Below are positions 25,847 to 35,223 of a DNA stretch of 64,000 nt, one piece after another; positions within the stretch are counted from its first letter, which is position 1; each line of letters starts with the position of its first letter. Source of the DNA: Halalkalibacter okhensis (GTDB lineage Bacteria; Bacillota; Bacilli; Bacillales; Bacillaceae_D); NCBI RefSeq assembly GCF_000787375.1, contig NZ_JRJU01000005.1, positions 1 through 64,000 of the forward strand, in the 5' to 3' direction. The notes below the pieces were generated by a model. That model was not told where the DNA came from, did not search any database, and saw nothing but the letters and a program-made list of their open reading frames with translations. The position numbers and the translations under genes were made by a program.

Positions 25847-26371
25847 CTATACTCTTACTTTATCCATAAGTATTTCTTTCATAACGGATCCGATTTCAGG
25901 GAGAATAATTCGGTCCATAGCTAATTGAATCGCTCCAGTTGGTCGAGGCATCGAGAAGATTGCCTTCCCGTCACGTACACCTGCAATTGCACGACTTAAA
26001 ATCGCAGCTGTACCGATTTCTTCTTTGAAACTTAAATGACGAAATAACTCTCCAAATCCAGGCATCTCTTTATCTAAACTATCTCTAACAGCTTCATGTG
26101 TCGTATCATGAAGGGCAATTCCTGTTCCACCTGTAATTAAAATAGCATCAACATCAGCACGAATCGCAGCAATTTTAATCCAGTGTTGAATTAAACTATA
26201 CTCTGCATTTACAATTTGGTATTCTGTCACACAATGACCTTCTTCTTCTAACATGGATCTGACTAATGCTCCACTCTCATCATCCTCGTATGAACATGAA
26301 TCCTTTACCGTTAACACCATACAACGAATGCTCTTTGTAGTTTCTTCCAAATGTTCTTCCATCATCGTCAT
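25847..26371 (-). CDS. moaB: MoaB/MogA-family molybdopterin-binding protein
   Basis: A 174-residue MoCF_biosynth-fold protein. The molybdopterin-binding signature ILITGGTGIALHDTTHEAV lies near residues 75-93. It then continues DKEMPGFGELFR and GTAAILSRAIAGVRDGKAIF, as in MoaB. In the family it adenylylates molybdopterin or substitutes for MogA. The frame runs 46 codons further upstream, but the ATG at 26371 is 9 nt after AGGAGG and gives the normal length. No other molybdenum cofactor gene is nearby. Confidence 0.88.
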   Translation of the reverse strand: MTMMEEHLEETTKSIRCMVLTVKDSCSYEDDESGALVRSMLEEEGHCVTEYQIVNAEYSLIQHWIKIAAIRADVDAILITGGTGIALHDTTHEAVRDSLDKEMPGFGELFRHLSFKEEIGTAAILSRAIAGVRDGKAIFSMPRPTGAIQLAMDRIILPEIGSVMKEILMDKVRV

Positions 26372-26688
26372 GTATTTTGGCCTCCTATTTTTAAAAACCA
26401 CATTCTTGGAAACAATCATAACATAGCCAACTTCCTCTGTTACCGAAGTCTGCCAAATAATTGGTACAGTGCCAAGAAAGTGAATGAAAAGAAGCGTCTT
26501 TAAACTCACCGCGCCTAATCCTACTTACTCGTTCATTTTCAAGAATAATGACAAAATATGAACTTTCAGAATAAAACCTTTAAAGTCGTACGTTAAGGAC
26601 GAGTGCCTGACCTTTGCAGCCTAGGAGAATGATCACGAGAGTACCGAAACATATGGTGATAAGTGAGTCCGTGTAACAGTTCCATCTA
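26372..26688. other. Gene-free spacer upstream of moaB
   Basis: The segment is AT-rich near the gene and more mixed toward 26.6 kb. I see no clear gene, no convincing SigA promoter and no known RNA motif in it. Confidence 0.4.
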
Positions 26689-27030
26689 TTGATGACCGTC
26701 TTTTATTGCTTCTTCTTTTTTCAGGAGTCATTTCTTCTCATTGACGACTGTCCCCAATACTCCCTTCTCTTTTTCGGGAGTCATACACGCTCTTTGACTA
26801 CCGTTCGCGCTTCTTCCCTCTCTTTTTGGTAGTCATTCCCACTCTTTGACGACCGTTCGACCACTTCGCCTTTCTTTTCGGGAGTCATCCCCACTCTTTG
26901 ACGACCGTTCGCGCTTCTTTCCTCTCTTTCAGGTAGTCATTCCCACTCTTTGACGACCGTCCGACCACCTCGCTTCTCTTTTCGGGAGCCATCCCTCTTC
27001 TTTGACGATCGTTCGCTCAATTTTCGGGAT
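26689..27030. repeat. 52-bp tandem repeat array, about seven units
   Basis: The anchor TTGACGACCG (or close variants) occurs at 26689, 26741, 26794, 26846, 26898, 26950 and 27002, a period of 52-53 bp. Units alternate between type A (TTCGCGCTTCTT...GGTAGTCATTCC) and type B (TCGACCACTTCG...GGGAGTCATCC), giving a 104-bp higher-order period. GGTAGTCA and TGACGACC in each unit can form an imperfect hairpin. The period is not a multiple of three, so it is not a protein repeat. Confidence 0.88.
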
Positions 27031-27116
27031 CCACCCCCGCTCCGCCCTGTCACGTTGTTAATTCAAATGCTATTTGCGATGATATTTTAGGCTATCTATC
27101 TACAAAAATATGTCCA

Positions 27117-27155
27117 ACAAAAAAGCATACCAATTAATAGGTTAATTGATATGCT
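27117..27155 (-). terminator. Intrinsic terminator of minCD
   Basis: AGCATATCAATTAA pairs with TTAATTGGTATGCT (one wobble) followed by TTTTTT on the minus strand. The minD transcript therefore stops before the tandem repeats. Confidence 0.85.
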
Positions 27156-27233
27156 AATTCGTATTCTATTTCTATTGTTTTTTGCCAATAACAGACCACT
27201 TACCAACCAGAGCACTTACTCTTGGTTCATAAA

Positions 27234-28028
27234 TTATCTGACACTGAATAATTTTTTAATTTTTGCAAACATGCCTCTTTGTTCTTCAAGTGCCATTAAT
27301 GGAACTGTTTCACCAAGAATTCTTCGTGCAATGTTCCGATAGGCAATCGAAGCTTTGCTTGTTGTGTGAAGGGCAATTGGTTCTCCCTTGTTAGAGTGCT
27401 TAATGACCTCTTCATCGTCAACGACAATCCCTAAAAGATCAATCGCTAAAATAGATGCAATCTCATCAACATCTAACATATCTCCATTTTTCATCATATG
27501 TCCGCGAATGCGGTTCACAATCAACCTTGGAGCTTCAACATCCTCCTGCTCAAGCAAACCGATGATTCGGTCAGCATCACGAACAGCAGAAACCTCAGGT
27601 GTTGTAACAACGATTGCACGATCTGCACCTGCTACAGCATTTTTAAATCCTTGCTCAATTCCTGCAGGACAGTCGATGAGAACATAATCATATTCTTGTT
27701 TTAATTCATCAACAATGACTTTCATTTGTTCTGGTTCAACAGATGTTTTATCTTTCGTTTGTGCAGCTGGCAGCAAGTACAAGCAATCAAAGCGCTTATC
27801 TTTGATTAATGCTTGTTTTAACTTACAGCGTCCCTCTATCACATCAACGAGGTCATATATAATTCGATTTTCAAGTCCCATGACAACATCAAGATTGCGG
27901 AGCCCGATGTCTGTATCGACTAAGCAAACTTTCTTCCCCGAAAGCGCAAGGGCTGTGCCTATGTTAGCAGACGTTGTTGTTTTCCCAACGCCACCCTTTC
28001 CACTTGTAATGACGATTGCCTCTCCCAC
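27234..28028 (-). CDS. minD: MinD, septum-site ATPase
   Basis: A 264-residue ParA/MinD-type ATPase. The deviant Walker A motif is SGKGGVGKTT (residues 9-18) and switch motifs lie in VDTDIGLRNLD and IDCPAGIEQGF. The C-terminus MFAKIKKLFSVR is the amphipathic membrane-targeting helix. It positions MinC to block FtsZ assembly near poles. It starts at GTG after AAAGGGG. It is downstream of minC and ends the mreBCD-minCD run. Confidence 0.97.
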   Translation of the reverse strand: MGEAIVITSGKGGVGKTTTSANIGTALALSGKKVCLVDTDIGLRNLDVVMGLENRIIYDLVDVIEGRCKLKQALIKDKRFDCLYLLPAAQTKDKTSVEPEQMKVIVDELKQEYDYVLIDCPAGIEQGFKNAVAGADRAIVVTTPEVSAVRDADRIIGLLEQEDVEAPRLIVNRIRGHMMKNGDMLDVDEIASILAIDLLGIVVDDEEVIKHSNKGEPIALHTTSKASIAYRNIARRILGETVPLMALEEQRGMFAKIKKLFSVR

Positions 28029-28103
28029 GCTGATGACCCCTTTCTATAATGCTTTCTAAAATCCACGTTTAAAAAAGATACAAGTGCACTAATTAACTTT
28101 CTC

Positions 28104-28787
28104 CTACACTTGTAACTGTGCTTCATTTTTTGCAAGTTGAGGATGGGTATGTACAAGTTGCTGAACTCGTCCAATTTGAAAGGACTTCTGTTCAGTCAAA
28201 AAGGCACTAGCCATCATTTGTTCTCGTTTTTCTTCTGCCTCAAATTGCTTAATCTCATCAGCAATTCGCAACTGCGCCGGTGCTAAAAGAGAAGCAGATA
28301 TGACCGCTTTTTCATTCCCACCAAAACCAGCATGGGCTATTCCCCTCAAAGCTCCCATTACATAGATATTACCGTTAGCAATTAACGTACCGCCTGGATT
28401 CACATCTCCAATTAATAATACATCACCCTTAACATGGAGCACTTGGCCAGAGCGAACAATTCGCATTAACGTGACCGTTTGTGATTCTTGGCGTAATTTC
28501 TCAGATTCTTCTTTCGAAAGGACACGAGATTCAAACTGGTCCACAGCTAAATTACGTCCGTTCGTAATAATGTTTTCTAGCTCGGTCAATTGATGTTCTT
28601 GAAGAAAGCGATAACCGATATCGACTTTCACACGGACATCAGGACCTTCTGATTGTTGATAATGCTTCGAGGATAACTTTTCGATCAATTCTTCTAGCAA
28701 ATTTTCATAAGAACAGCTATCATCCAATAGGAAGATCAACCCATCCTTTGTACCTTTTATTGTAACATATTGCTTCTTTTGAACCAT
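28104..28787 (-). CDS. minC: MinC, septum-site inhibitor
   Basis: A protein of about 227 residues. The N-terminal domain starts QKKQYVTIKGTKDGLIFLLDD and inhibits FtsZ. The C-terminal right-handed beta-helix (about 110-205) carries VKGDVLLIGDVNPGG and MGALRGIAHAG and binds MinD. The ATG at 28787 is 9 nt after GAGGTG; nine in-frame codons upstream are open, but their GTG lies in a poor context. The 170-nt gap from mreD holds nothing I can name. Confidence 0.94.
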   Translation of the reverse strand: MVQKKQYVTIKGTKDGLIFLLDDSCSYENLLEELIEKLSSKHYQQSEGPDVRVKVDIGYRFLQEHQLTELENIITNGRNLAVDQFESRVLSKEESEKLRQESQTVTLMRIVRSGQVLHVKGDVLLIGDVNPGGTLIANGNIYVMGALRGIAHAGFGGNEKAVISASLLAPAQLRIADEIKQFEAEEKREQMMASAFLTEQKSFQIGRVQQLVHTHPQLAKNEAQLQV

Positions 28788-28958
28788 TGTTGTGTCCACC
28801 TCAGCCTCACTCACCTTCGTTGCTACTCAAAAAGTATGTTTTCCTTTACCTGAGTAAAACGAGAAAACAGTGATAGTACGTTATTCAACATAACGCATTG
28901 AAAACCCTTCTTCCATATGTAAGAAGATGTAGAAAAACACCGCATTTTTTGTCGTAAC

Positions 28959-29483
28959 TTATCTTTCACGCAGACTAGCTTGTTTTTGAACATGAGAAAA
29001 TAGCTTCTTCGCAGGATAGTAAATAATAATAGCAAATGCTACATTGACAATTAACCCCGGAAGGAATCTTTCATGAAAGAATAGCGCTGCTTGTAAATCA
29101 GCTAGTCCAATCAGTCTGTATAATCCATACTGATAATATTCAAACAATGAAACTGCGACCGTTGCAAATAGCAGTTGTAATAATAACGAATCTTGAATTT
29201 GTTTATAATTATAGGCAAATGCATACCCAATAAGACCAAACCCAAACATATATACACCGAGTAGTTGCGTATAGACAATATCATAGATAAAACCAAAAAC
29301 AAGGCCATACACAATTGAACTATACCGACCAAAATGAATACCAATAAAGACAATCATCACGACAAGAAACCGCGGAACTAACGTTACATCAAGATCGTGA
29401 TGAGAGGGCGTAACAATTTGAAACAGAGTCCCTTCTATAACCAACAACAGAAAGAGTAATGTAGGAATATAGAAGCGGCTCAC
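28959..29483 (-). CDS. mreD: MreD, rod-shape-determining membrane protein
   Basis: A 174-residue protein with five or six membrane helices. It works with MreC, MreB and RodA/PBP2 in side-wall synthesis. Its start overlaps the mreC stop by 4 nt. Family features include GYAFAYNY and the length; sequence conservation in MreD is low, so gene order is the main support. Confidence 0.92.
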   Translation of the reverse strand: MSRFYIPTLLFLLLVIEGTLFQIVTPSHHDLDVTLVPRFLVVMIVFIGIHFGRYSSIVYGLVFGFIYDIVYTQLLGVYMFGFGLIGYAFAYNYKQIQDSLLLQLLFATVAVSLFEYYQYGLYRLIGLADLQAALFFHERFLPGLIVNVAFAIIIYYPAKKLFSHVQKQASLRER

Positions 29484-30355
29484 GACGGTTCCTCCTCTAA
29501 CAACTCAGGATCAAGTGATGTACTCGTCCGTTCAATGATATAAACATAATCTAAAGCATAAAAATCTGCTGTTGGTTCAATATACGCGTTTTGCGTTAAT
29601 CCATATTCATCTGGTTCTACACGTACAACCTCACCAATTAATAAACCACTCGGATAAACGCCACCTTTTCCTGAGGTCATGACCATTTGATTTTCTTCTA
29701 TTTCTGCCTCAATATCAATCTTACGCATAATTAATAAACCTGAGTCAACATCATATCCTTCAATAAATCCATATTTCGGTTGATCCATCGAAATCATGGC
29801 TGACACTCGATTTGTGCGATCATTATCAGAAAGGAGTTGAATCCTCGACGAAAATTCGCTTACTTGCTTTACCTTTCCAATGAGACCACCCTTTGAATCG
29901 ACAACGCCCATATTTGGTTCAATTCCATCATTTGACCCTTTATTTAAGCCAATATAATCCGTCCAACGGTCAGGGCTACGATGGATAACGACAGCCGACC
30001 TCATTAAATAATCATGTAAGCTTTCTTCTAGCTCTAACATATCTTTTAACGTACTGTTTTCATTTCGTAGCAAATTTCGTTCGACCGAAATTTGTGCATA
30101 TTCTTCAAGTCTGGCTTTTAACAGCTTGTTCTCTTCGTAGATGTTACGGATGTCTCGGACATTTTCAAAGAAACCCGCTACAGCGTATGCGGGTTTCGTA
30201 AAAGTGGTCTGCACCCATCCAACAGCATCTCTGATAACTTGTTCTGGTCCTGTAATTTGTTCTCTATCTGTACGCGAGTACCCAATCAATGCGACCAAAA
30301 TGATTATGCTGACAAGAAGAATTATTAATTTTTTATTTGAAAAGAAGGATGGCAT
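29480..30355 (-). CDS. mreC: MreC, rod-shape-determining protein
   Basis: A protein of about 291 residues with one N-terminal membrane segment (residues 8-26), a coiled coil near 60-110 (NIYEENKLLKARLEEYA) and the paired beta-domain fold outside the membrane (VIHRSPDRWTDYIGLNKGSNDGI). It scaffolds elongation-specific wall synthases. The ATG at 30355 has AGGTG 6 nt upstream; a GTG at 30364 is too close to it. It lies between mreB and mreD. Confidence 0.95.
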   Translation of the reverse strand: MPSFFSNKKLIILLVSIIILVALIGYSRTDREQITGPEQVIRDAVGWVQTTFTKPAYAVAGFFENVRDIRNIYEENKLLKARLEEYAQISVERNLLRNENSTLKDMLELEESLHDYLMRSAVVIHRSPDRWTDYIGLNKGSNDGIEPNMGVVDSKGGLIGKVKQVSEFSSRIQLLSDNDRTNRVSAMISMDQPKYGFIEGYDVDSGLLIMRKIDIEAEIEENQMVMTSGKGGVYPSGLLIGEVVRVEPDEYGLTQNAYIEPTADFYALDYVYIIERTSTSLDPELLEEEPS

Positions 30356-30368
30356 GCCATACACCTAC

Positions 30369-31409
30369 TTACAATTTTCTATCTGAGCGTGACGTAATTC
30401 CCGCTTTGGAACGGAATAGATGTAGATTTTCAAGCGCTCTGCCAGTTCCAATCGCCACACAATCTAACGGATTTTCAGCCACTAATACTGGCATATTCGT
30501 CTCTTCGCTTAACACACGGTCAAGGTTACGTAAAAGCGCTCCCCCACCTGTTAGGACAATTCCTCGATCCATAATATCCGCCGCTAGCTCTGGAGGAGAT
30601 TGCTCTAACGTATTTTTCACTGATTCAATAATCGTTGCCACAGTATCCGCTAATGCGCCAGCAATTTCTTCGGCCGTAACCGTAATCGTCTTTGGCAATC
30701 CTGTTAGTAAGTCTCGTCCACGGATATCCATGTCATCAACACCTTCTGGAGCCCCTGCTGAACCAATTTCAAGCTTCAATGCTTCTGATGTTCTTTCACC
30801 GATCATTAAATTATACTTCTTTTTAATATATTGGATAATCGATTCGTCCATTTCATCCCCTGCAACACGAATGGATTGGCTCGTGACAATTCCACCAAGT
30901 GAGATAATTGCTACTTCTGTTGTTCCGCCACCGATATCAACGACCATACTACCTGTTGGTTCCCATACTGGAAGATCGGCACCAATCGCTGCTGCAAATG
31001 GTTCTTCAAGCGTGTATGCTTCTTTTGCACCAGCTTGTTTTGTCGCATCCTCAACCGCTCGTTTTTCAACCGCTGTAATCCCAGATGGTACACATACCAT
31101 AACTGAAGGTTTACGAGTAAAGATCGAACGATTTTTCAACGCTTGTTGAATAAAGTATTTTAGCATCGTTGCCGTTGTATCAAAATCAGCAATGACCCCA
31201 TCTTTCATTGGACGAACAGCCACAATATTTCCTGGCGTACGACCGATCATATTCTTTGCATCATTACCTACTGCTTCAATGGAACCTGTATCTGTTCTTA
31301 GTGCAACAACCGACGGCTCACGAACGACGATGCCTTTGCTTTTTACGTAAACGAGCGTGTTTGCTGTTCCTAAATCAATTCCTATATCCTTTGAGAACCC
31401 ACCAAACAT
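30369..31409 (-). CDS. mreB: MreB, actin-like cell-shape protein
   Basis: A 346-residue bacterial actin. The nucleotide-binding motifs are [19 protein letters not shown] (residues 8-26), [18 protein letters not shown] and VLTGGGALL. It forms membrane-associated filaments that orient side-wall synthesis. It is the first gene of mreBCD-minCD. A TATAAT at 31451-31456 (minus strand) is a possible -10, with no good -35. GGGAG lies 8 nt before the ATG. Confidence 0.97.
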   Translation of the reverse strand: MFGGFSKDIGIDLGTANTLVYVKSKGIVVREPSVVALRTDTGSIEAVGNDAKNMIGRTPGNIVAVRPMKDGVIADFDTTATMLKYFIQQALKNRSIFTRKPSVMVCVPSGITAVEKRAVEDATKQAGAKEAYTLEEPFAAAIGADLPVWEPTGSMVVDIGGGTTEVAIISLGGIVTSQSIRVAGDEMDESIIQYIKKKYNLMIGERTSEALKLEIGSAGAPEGVDDMDIRGRDLLTGLPKTITVTAEEIAGALADTVATIIESVKNTLEQSPPELAADIMDRGIVLTGGGALLRNLDRVLSEETNMPVLVAENPLDCVAIGTGRALENLHLFRSKAGITSRSDRKL

Positions 31410-31579
31410 CTATGTATCTCCCTTCATACAAATCCGAAATCATAACCTTCATTATAACGAATAATCATTAAAAAAAATAGCCTTAAGTTCCCCAAGTTTC
31501 GTAAAAATCTACGAATCAAAAACTTTCATGAACATTGCTTAAAAAATGAAACCTTCCCCCTTGCAAAGCACAGCCAAAG

Positions 31580-31605
31580 AAAAAAGGCAACAACCTTATG
31601 TTACC
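31580..31605 (-). terminator. Probable terminator of radC
   Basis: Minus strand GGTAAC...GTTGCC stem with one wobble, then TTTTTT, about 70 nt after the radC stop. Confidence 0.6.
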
Positions 31606-31672
31606 ATTCTCTTACTCGAATCGCTATCCTCTTATTGACTCACATCCTTAAAAATCATTTTAGCCGAAATTA

Positions 31673-32365
31673 TTATATGACATATCCTTGTTCTTTCAGA
31701 CTAACAAATTTACGATCACCAATAATGATATGGTCAAGAAGCTCAATACCGAGTACTTTTCCTGATTCTGCTAACCTTTTCGTTACTTCAATATCTTCGC
31801 GGCTTGGAGTGGGATCGCCTGAGGGGTGGTTATGCATACATATAATCGAGGCGGCTGAACGGCGAAATGCTTCTTTGAATACCTCCCGCGGATGAACAAT
31901 GCTTGCGTTTAAGCTACCTATAAAAATAGTCTTACGCAGAAGGACTTGGTTCTTTGTGTTTAAATAAAGGCAATCGAAATGCTCCTGCTGCAAAAAACGC
32001 ATATCCTCCATCACATAATTAGACACATCCTCAGGGGAACGGATTACATAACGTTCATCTGGCTGCATACTATGAATTCTTCTGCCAAGCTCAATAGCTG
32101 CCGCAAGCTCTACCGCCTTCGCTTCCCCTATTCCATTAACCGTACATAATTCCTCAATGGCCGCATCTTTTAATAACATTAACCCATCAAACTTTGCTAA
32201 AAGATGTTGAGCGACTTGTAAAACGGATTCTTTTCGCGTACCGTTCCTCAGGATAATGGCAAGAATTTCTTGATTCGTCAACGCTTGAGGGCCTTCTTGC
32301 AGTAATCGTTCTCGCGGCCTTTCTCGAACAGGAACATCTCGAATAAGGAAGGATGAGTGGGACAA
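31673..32365 (-). CDS. radC: RadC/YsxA JAMM-domain protein
   Basis: A protein of about 230 residues. An N-terminal helix-hairpin-helix-like UPF0758 domain (residues 10-100) is followed by a JAB1/MPN metallo-domain with HNHPSGDPTPSREDI, the JAMM motif. Despite the name, a DNA-repair role is not established. The TTG at 32365 is 8 nt from AAAGGAG; a GTG at 32374 lies within that site. It is between maf and mreB, the conserved Bacillus order. Confidence 0.92.
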   Translation of the reverse strand: MSHSSFLIRDVPVRERPRERLLQEGPQALTNQEILAIILRNGTRKESVLQVAQHLLAKFDGLMLLKDAAIEELCTVNGIGEAKAVELAAAIELGRRIHSMQPDERYVIRSPEDVSNYVMEDMRFLQQEHFDCLYLNTKNQVLLRKTIFIGSLNASIVHPREVFKEAFRRSAASIICMHNHPSGDPTPSREDIEVTKRLAESGKVLGIELLDHIIIGDRKFVSLKEQGYVI

Positions 32366-32472
32366 CCGAAACACTCCTTTCTAATTTGCACAAATAGGGA
32401 AATTTTATGAAGTTGAAAAAGGAAATCGAACAAACCTACACTACCTACATAAAAAACTCAAAACAGTATTTC

Positions 32473-33045
32473 TTACATATTTGGAGTTATCCCGCATTTT
32501 TTTAACTCTCTCATCGTTCTTGCAAGGGGCAATCCAACAACAGCGAAATAATCACCCATAATTCTCTTCACTAAGAAGGCACCAAACCCTTGAATTCCAT
32601 AGCTACCTGCTTTATCAAATGGCTCTCCACTACGAATGTACATCTCTATATCTTCTTTAGATAAATGGTAAAACTCTACATCCGTCTTCTCATAAAACGT
32701 TGTTACACCTTCGCTTGAACAAATAGATACACCTGTATAGACGCTATGCGTATGCCCTGATAACATTTCAAGCATGGCAATGGCTTCTTGTTCATTTTCT
32801 GGCTTTCCAAGGATATGGTCGCCAAAAGCCACGACCGTATCCGAGCCAAGGACAATGGAATCTTTTGCTTTTGACCATACATCCTCTGCCTTTTGGTTAG
32901 CTAATTGCAAAACAACCTCTTCAGGTGTTGAACCTGCTTTAACAATTTCTTCGACTGTACTTGCTTGAATGGAAAACGAATAATGAGCCTGTTCAAGGAG
33001 CTCTTTACGCCTCGGAGAACCTGAGGCTAAAATGAAAGATTTCAT
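32473..33045 (-). CDS. maf: Maf, nucleoside triphosphate pyrophosphatase
   Basis: A 190-residue Maf/Ham1-fold enzyme. The signature SGSPRRKELL is at residues 8-17, with further conserved VLGSDTVV and DKAGSYGIQG. Family members hydrolyse dTTP, UTP and modified nucleotides and affect septation. AGAGGTG lies 8 nt before the ATG. It is in the conserved spoIIB-maf-radC order. Confidence 0.95.
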   Translation of the reverse strand: MKSFILASGSPRRKELLEQAHYSFSIQASTVEEIVKAGSTPEEVVLQLANQKAEDVWSKAKDSIVLGSDTVVAFGDHILGKPENEQEAIAMLEMLSGHTHSVYTGVSICSSEGVTTFYEKTDVEFYHLSKEDIEMYIRSGEPFDKAGSYGIQGFGAFLVKRIMGDYFAVVGLPLARTMRELKKCGITPNM

Positions 33046-33236
33046 GAAGGGGTCACCTCTACAATGTTTTCTTTTTATTGTACAGGTTCAAAAGTAGAAT
33101 ACCAAATTCTTCTTTTTCCAGCCATTTATCTGGTAGAAAAACTACCAGACTACCCGTAATGAGCGGGGTTTCCTTTTCCATGTTCTCCAAGCAATGCGCA
33201 AAGACGTTGCTCCTTAATCAAAATAAGCGGGAAACA

Positions 33237-33270
33237 CAAAAAGGATGACCTTCGACAAGGTTCATCCTTT
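33237..33270 (-). terminator. Intrinsic terminator of spoIIB
   Basis: AAGGATGAACCTT pairs with AAGGTCATCCTT, followed by TTTTT on the minus strand, 8 nt after the spoIIB stop. A separate perfect hairpin CTGGTAG-AAAAA-CTACCAG lies in the gap before maf at 33131-33149. Confidence 0.8.
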
Positions 33271-33277
33271 CTTCTAT

Positions 33278-34327
33278 CTATTGCATCGCTTCAATGACGA
33301 GCTCATAATTAACGAGTGCATCCAAAAGCGCTTGTTGCGCCAGCCAAAGATCTCTTTCTTCTTTTGTATTTACATAGGAGGAAAGCTTCTCATTGGCTAG
33401 GACAAGGTTATCCCCAAGCGCAAGTGCTTGATCCTGCACCGGCTGAGTCATATTGGCAAATGCTTGGTCTCGATCGGCTTGCAAGTTAGCGGTTGTACTC
33501 TCTACTTGCTCAATTCGTTCAGCCGTTAATAAAGAGCCCCCGCCAAATCCATCAACAGTCAACTGCAACAGCTCCTTATAATGAGAAATTGCATTTGTGA
33601 ACCAAGTTGTTACTTCCTCTGCTTGTCCAGATACCGTTTGTCCATCAACACGGTATGTCTTCAAATACGTATCTTGCCCATACCCTTCATATAAAGCGCT
33701 AATTTTCGTCGCCTGAGCTCGGTCTCCCCCAGCTCCAATAAACATGTAGATCGGATCTGTCGATTGAGTTAACGTCGCAGCGAGTCCTTGCTCTTGTAGC
33801 TTCCCAACAACCTCTTGTCCTGTTGACTGCTCTCCAAATGCGCCCCCTTGTACAACTTCTAACGTAAGATCAGGGAGACCGCTTCCTCCTGCTTCAGATA
33901 CAGCTGCAACCTCTGGCACAGATTCACCAGCATCTACTATGCTCGTCCCATTTCCAGTAAAAACAGTTAAAACCATAAAGCCCAAACTCAGCCCTACGAC
34001 GACAGCTGAAAATAAAGCCATCACTAACATTACCGGAAATTTCGGTTTATTTTTTGCATGATACGACTTCTTCTTCCGTTTAAATGGCAGCTTTGGACTT
34101 TTCTCACTGAAGCCATCATCCCAATATGGCTGTTCATTTCTTTTTCTCTCTTCATGCTTGCTTCCAAAATCTATGATGTTATCTGGTTGAGGAATGATTT
34201 CAGCTTGATCTTCTACTGCATCTTCTCGGACCGCCGCCATTTCATTTTTTCCTTTTTGATGTTCATGAAATTTAGGTTCTTTGCCATTCAACCGGACCGA
34301 AATGGTTTGTTTTTTTTCTTCTTCCAC
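33278..34327 (-). CDS. spoIIB: SpoIIB-like sporulation protein
   Basis: A protein of about 349 residues. The N-terminal EKKQTISVRLNGKE resembles SpoIIB. A long charged cytoplasmic part, one membrane segment near residues 102-125 (FPVMLVMALFSAVVVGLSLG) and an extracytoplasmic SPOR-like domain (about 155-235, LEVVQGGAFGEQ) follow. Then comes a helical C-terminus. SpoIIB guides septal wall degradation during engulfment. Recognition rests on architecture and position next to maf and the prepilin peptidase. The GTG at 34327 is 8 nt after AGAGGAG. Confidence 0.8.
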   Translation of the reverse strand: MEEEKKQTISVRLNGKEPKFHEHQKGKNEMAAVREDAVEDQAEIIPQPDNIIDFGSKHEERKRNEQPYWDDGFSEKSPKLPFKRKKKSYHAKNKPKFPVMLVMALFSAVVVGLSLGFMVLTVFTGNGTSIVDAGESVPEVAAVSEAGGSGLPDLTLEVVQGGAFGEQSTGQEVVGKLQEQGLAATLTQSTDPIYMFIGAGGDRAQATKISALYEGYGQDTYLKTYRVDGQTVSGQAEEVTTWFTNAISHYKELLQLTVDGFGGGSLLTAERIEQVESTTANLQADRDQAFANMTQPVQDQALALGDNLVLANEKLSSYVNTKEERDLWLAQQALLDALVNYELVIEAMQ

Positions 34328-34406
34328 AGGAGTCACTCCTCTCGTAACCTTTCTATACCTCCATTCTATTAAATAAGAGTGGATAATAGAACGACTAACA
34401 CAAAAA

Positions 34407-34473
34407 AAGAAGGAAAGATTTCAAATGCATAAAAAAGTCCTTGTCTCCTTTATACCTTTCATCATTCCTTCTT
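34407..34473 (-). terminator. Possible terminator of the pil operon
   Basis: Minus strand AAGAAGGAA...TTCCTTCTT with a large 49-nt loop, then TTTTT. The loop size makes it uncertain. Confidence 0.35.
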
Positions 34474-34476
34474 CTT

Positions 34477-35223
34477 TTATTCGTTATAAAGAGGCGAGCG
34501 TTTCCCTGCTGGATTTGGGTAATCTATTAATGTTTGTTCTTGCTGTAATTCCTCACTAGCCTCCGGAAAATAAAATGCGGAAATCACCAGTCTAAAATCA
34601 AATGGTCTCGCTGATTCATCAACATACACTTGTTCATCTGGACCAATAAATGAAATGGAATCGATATTCAACAAACGCTCCATCCTGTCAATTTCCTCGA
34701 TAAATAAAGCGAGGCCTTCATAATCATCTGCATGAATCTCAAGTGTAAATCGAACCGATTGTAAACCATCAATGTTGACAGGTAATGATACAGCCTCTAC
34801 CTCCTCATCGTTAGAACCTGAGACTAATTCGATTGAGTTATTCGACTCTTGCTCATTTGATGGATCCCCTTCTACTAATACACTTCTCCCGTTTTCATCG
34901 ACTTCGATTAAGGATATATAGGTGTTAGAAATTCCTTCAGCTTGTGAGAAAGCAAGCAGCATCTGATCGACAAGAGACGTCACTGGGAGTTTCTTAAGCA
35001 GTTGTTGGCTTGAGAGAGGCTGCGTGGTTTCAGGCCTTTCTTCAGCTTGGGTTTGTAGCTCACTTAATATTTGTTGTTCTACCAGCAATGTTTCTTCTGC
35101 TTGATCACGCTCCAACTGCGTGGGAAAAATGAAACTAGTTACGATAAAAAAGAAACATACGAGCAATGCGACAACAGAGCCAGTTGCGATATAGATATGT
35201 TTTCTAGTCCACTCTATTCTCAT
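34477..35223 (-). CDS. PilO-like type IV pilus assembly protein
   Basis: A 248-residue protein with one N-terminal membrane helix (about 10-32), a coiled region (LERDQAEETLLVEQQILSEL) and an extracytoplasmic ferredoxin-like C-terminal domain. Its position after pilM and pilN identifies it as PilO-like, although the sequence itself is weakly conserved. The start overlaps the pilN stop by 4 nt. It should form the inner-membrane alignment complex with PilN and PilM. It has a longer acidic insertion (about 110-150) than typical PilO. Confidence 0.75.
   Translation of the reverse strand: MRIEWTRKHIYIATGSVVALLVCFFFIVTSFIFPTQLERDQAEETLLVEQQILSELQTQAEERPETTQPLSSQQLLKKLPVTSLVDQMLLAFSQAEGISNTYISLIEVDENGRSVLVEGDPSNEQESNNSIELVSGSNDEEVEAVSLPVNIDGLQSVRFTLEIHADDYEGLALFIEEIDRMERLLNIDSISFIGPDEQVYVDESARPFDFRLVISAFYFPEASEELQQEQTLIDYPNPAGKRSPLYNE

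Noticed and set aside
26372-26688. Molybdenum-cofactor riboswitch upstream of the moaB-like gene
   Set aside because: Looked for the conserved Moco motif elements; none were recognised.
26689-27030. CRISPR array
   Set aside because: Units are contiguous 52-bp tandem copies with diverged sequence, without a constant repeat alternating with unique spacers, and no cas genes are near.
26689-27030. Coding tandem repeat
   Set aside because: The 52-53-bp period shifts the frame each unit and no ribosome site or long frame spans it.
28823-29035. 70-codon minus-strand frame in the minC-mreD gap
   Set aside because: It overlaps the mreD 3' end, lacks a ribosome site and has an unconvincing composition.
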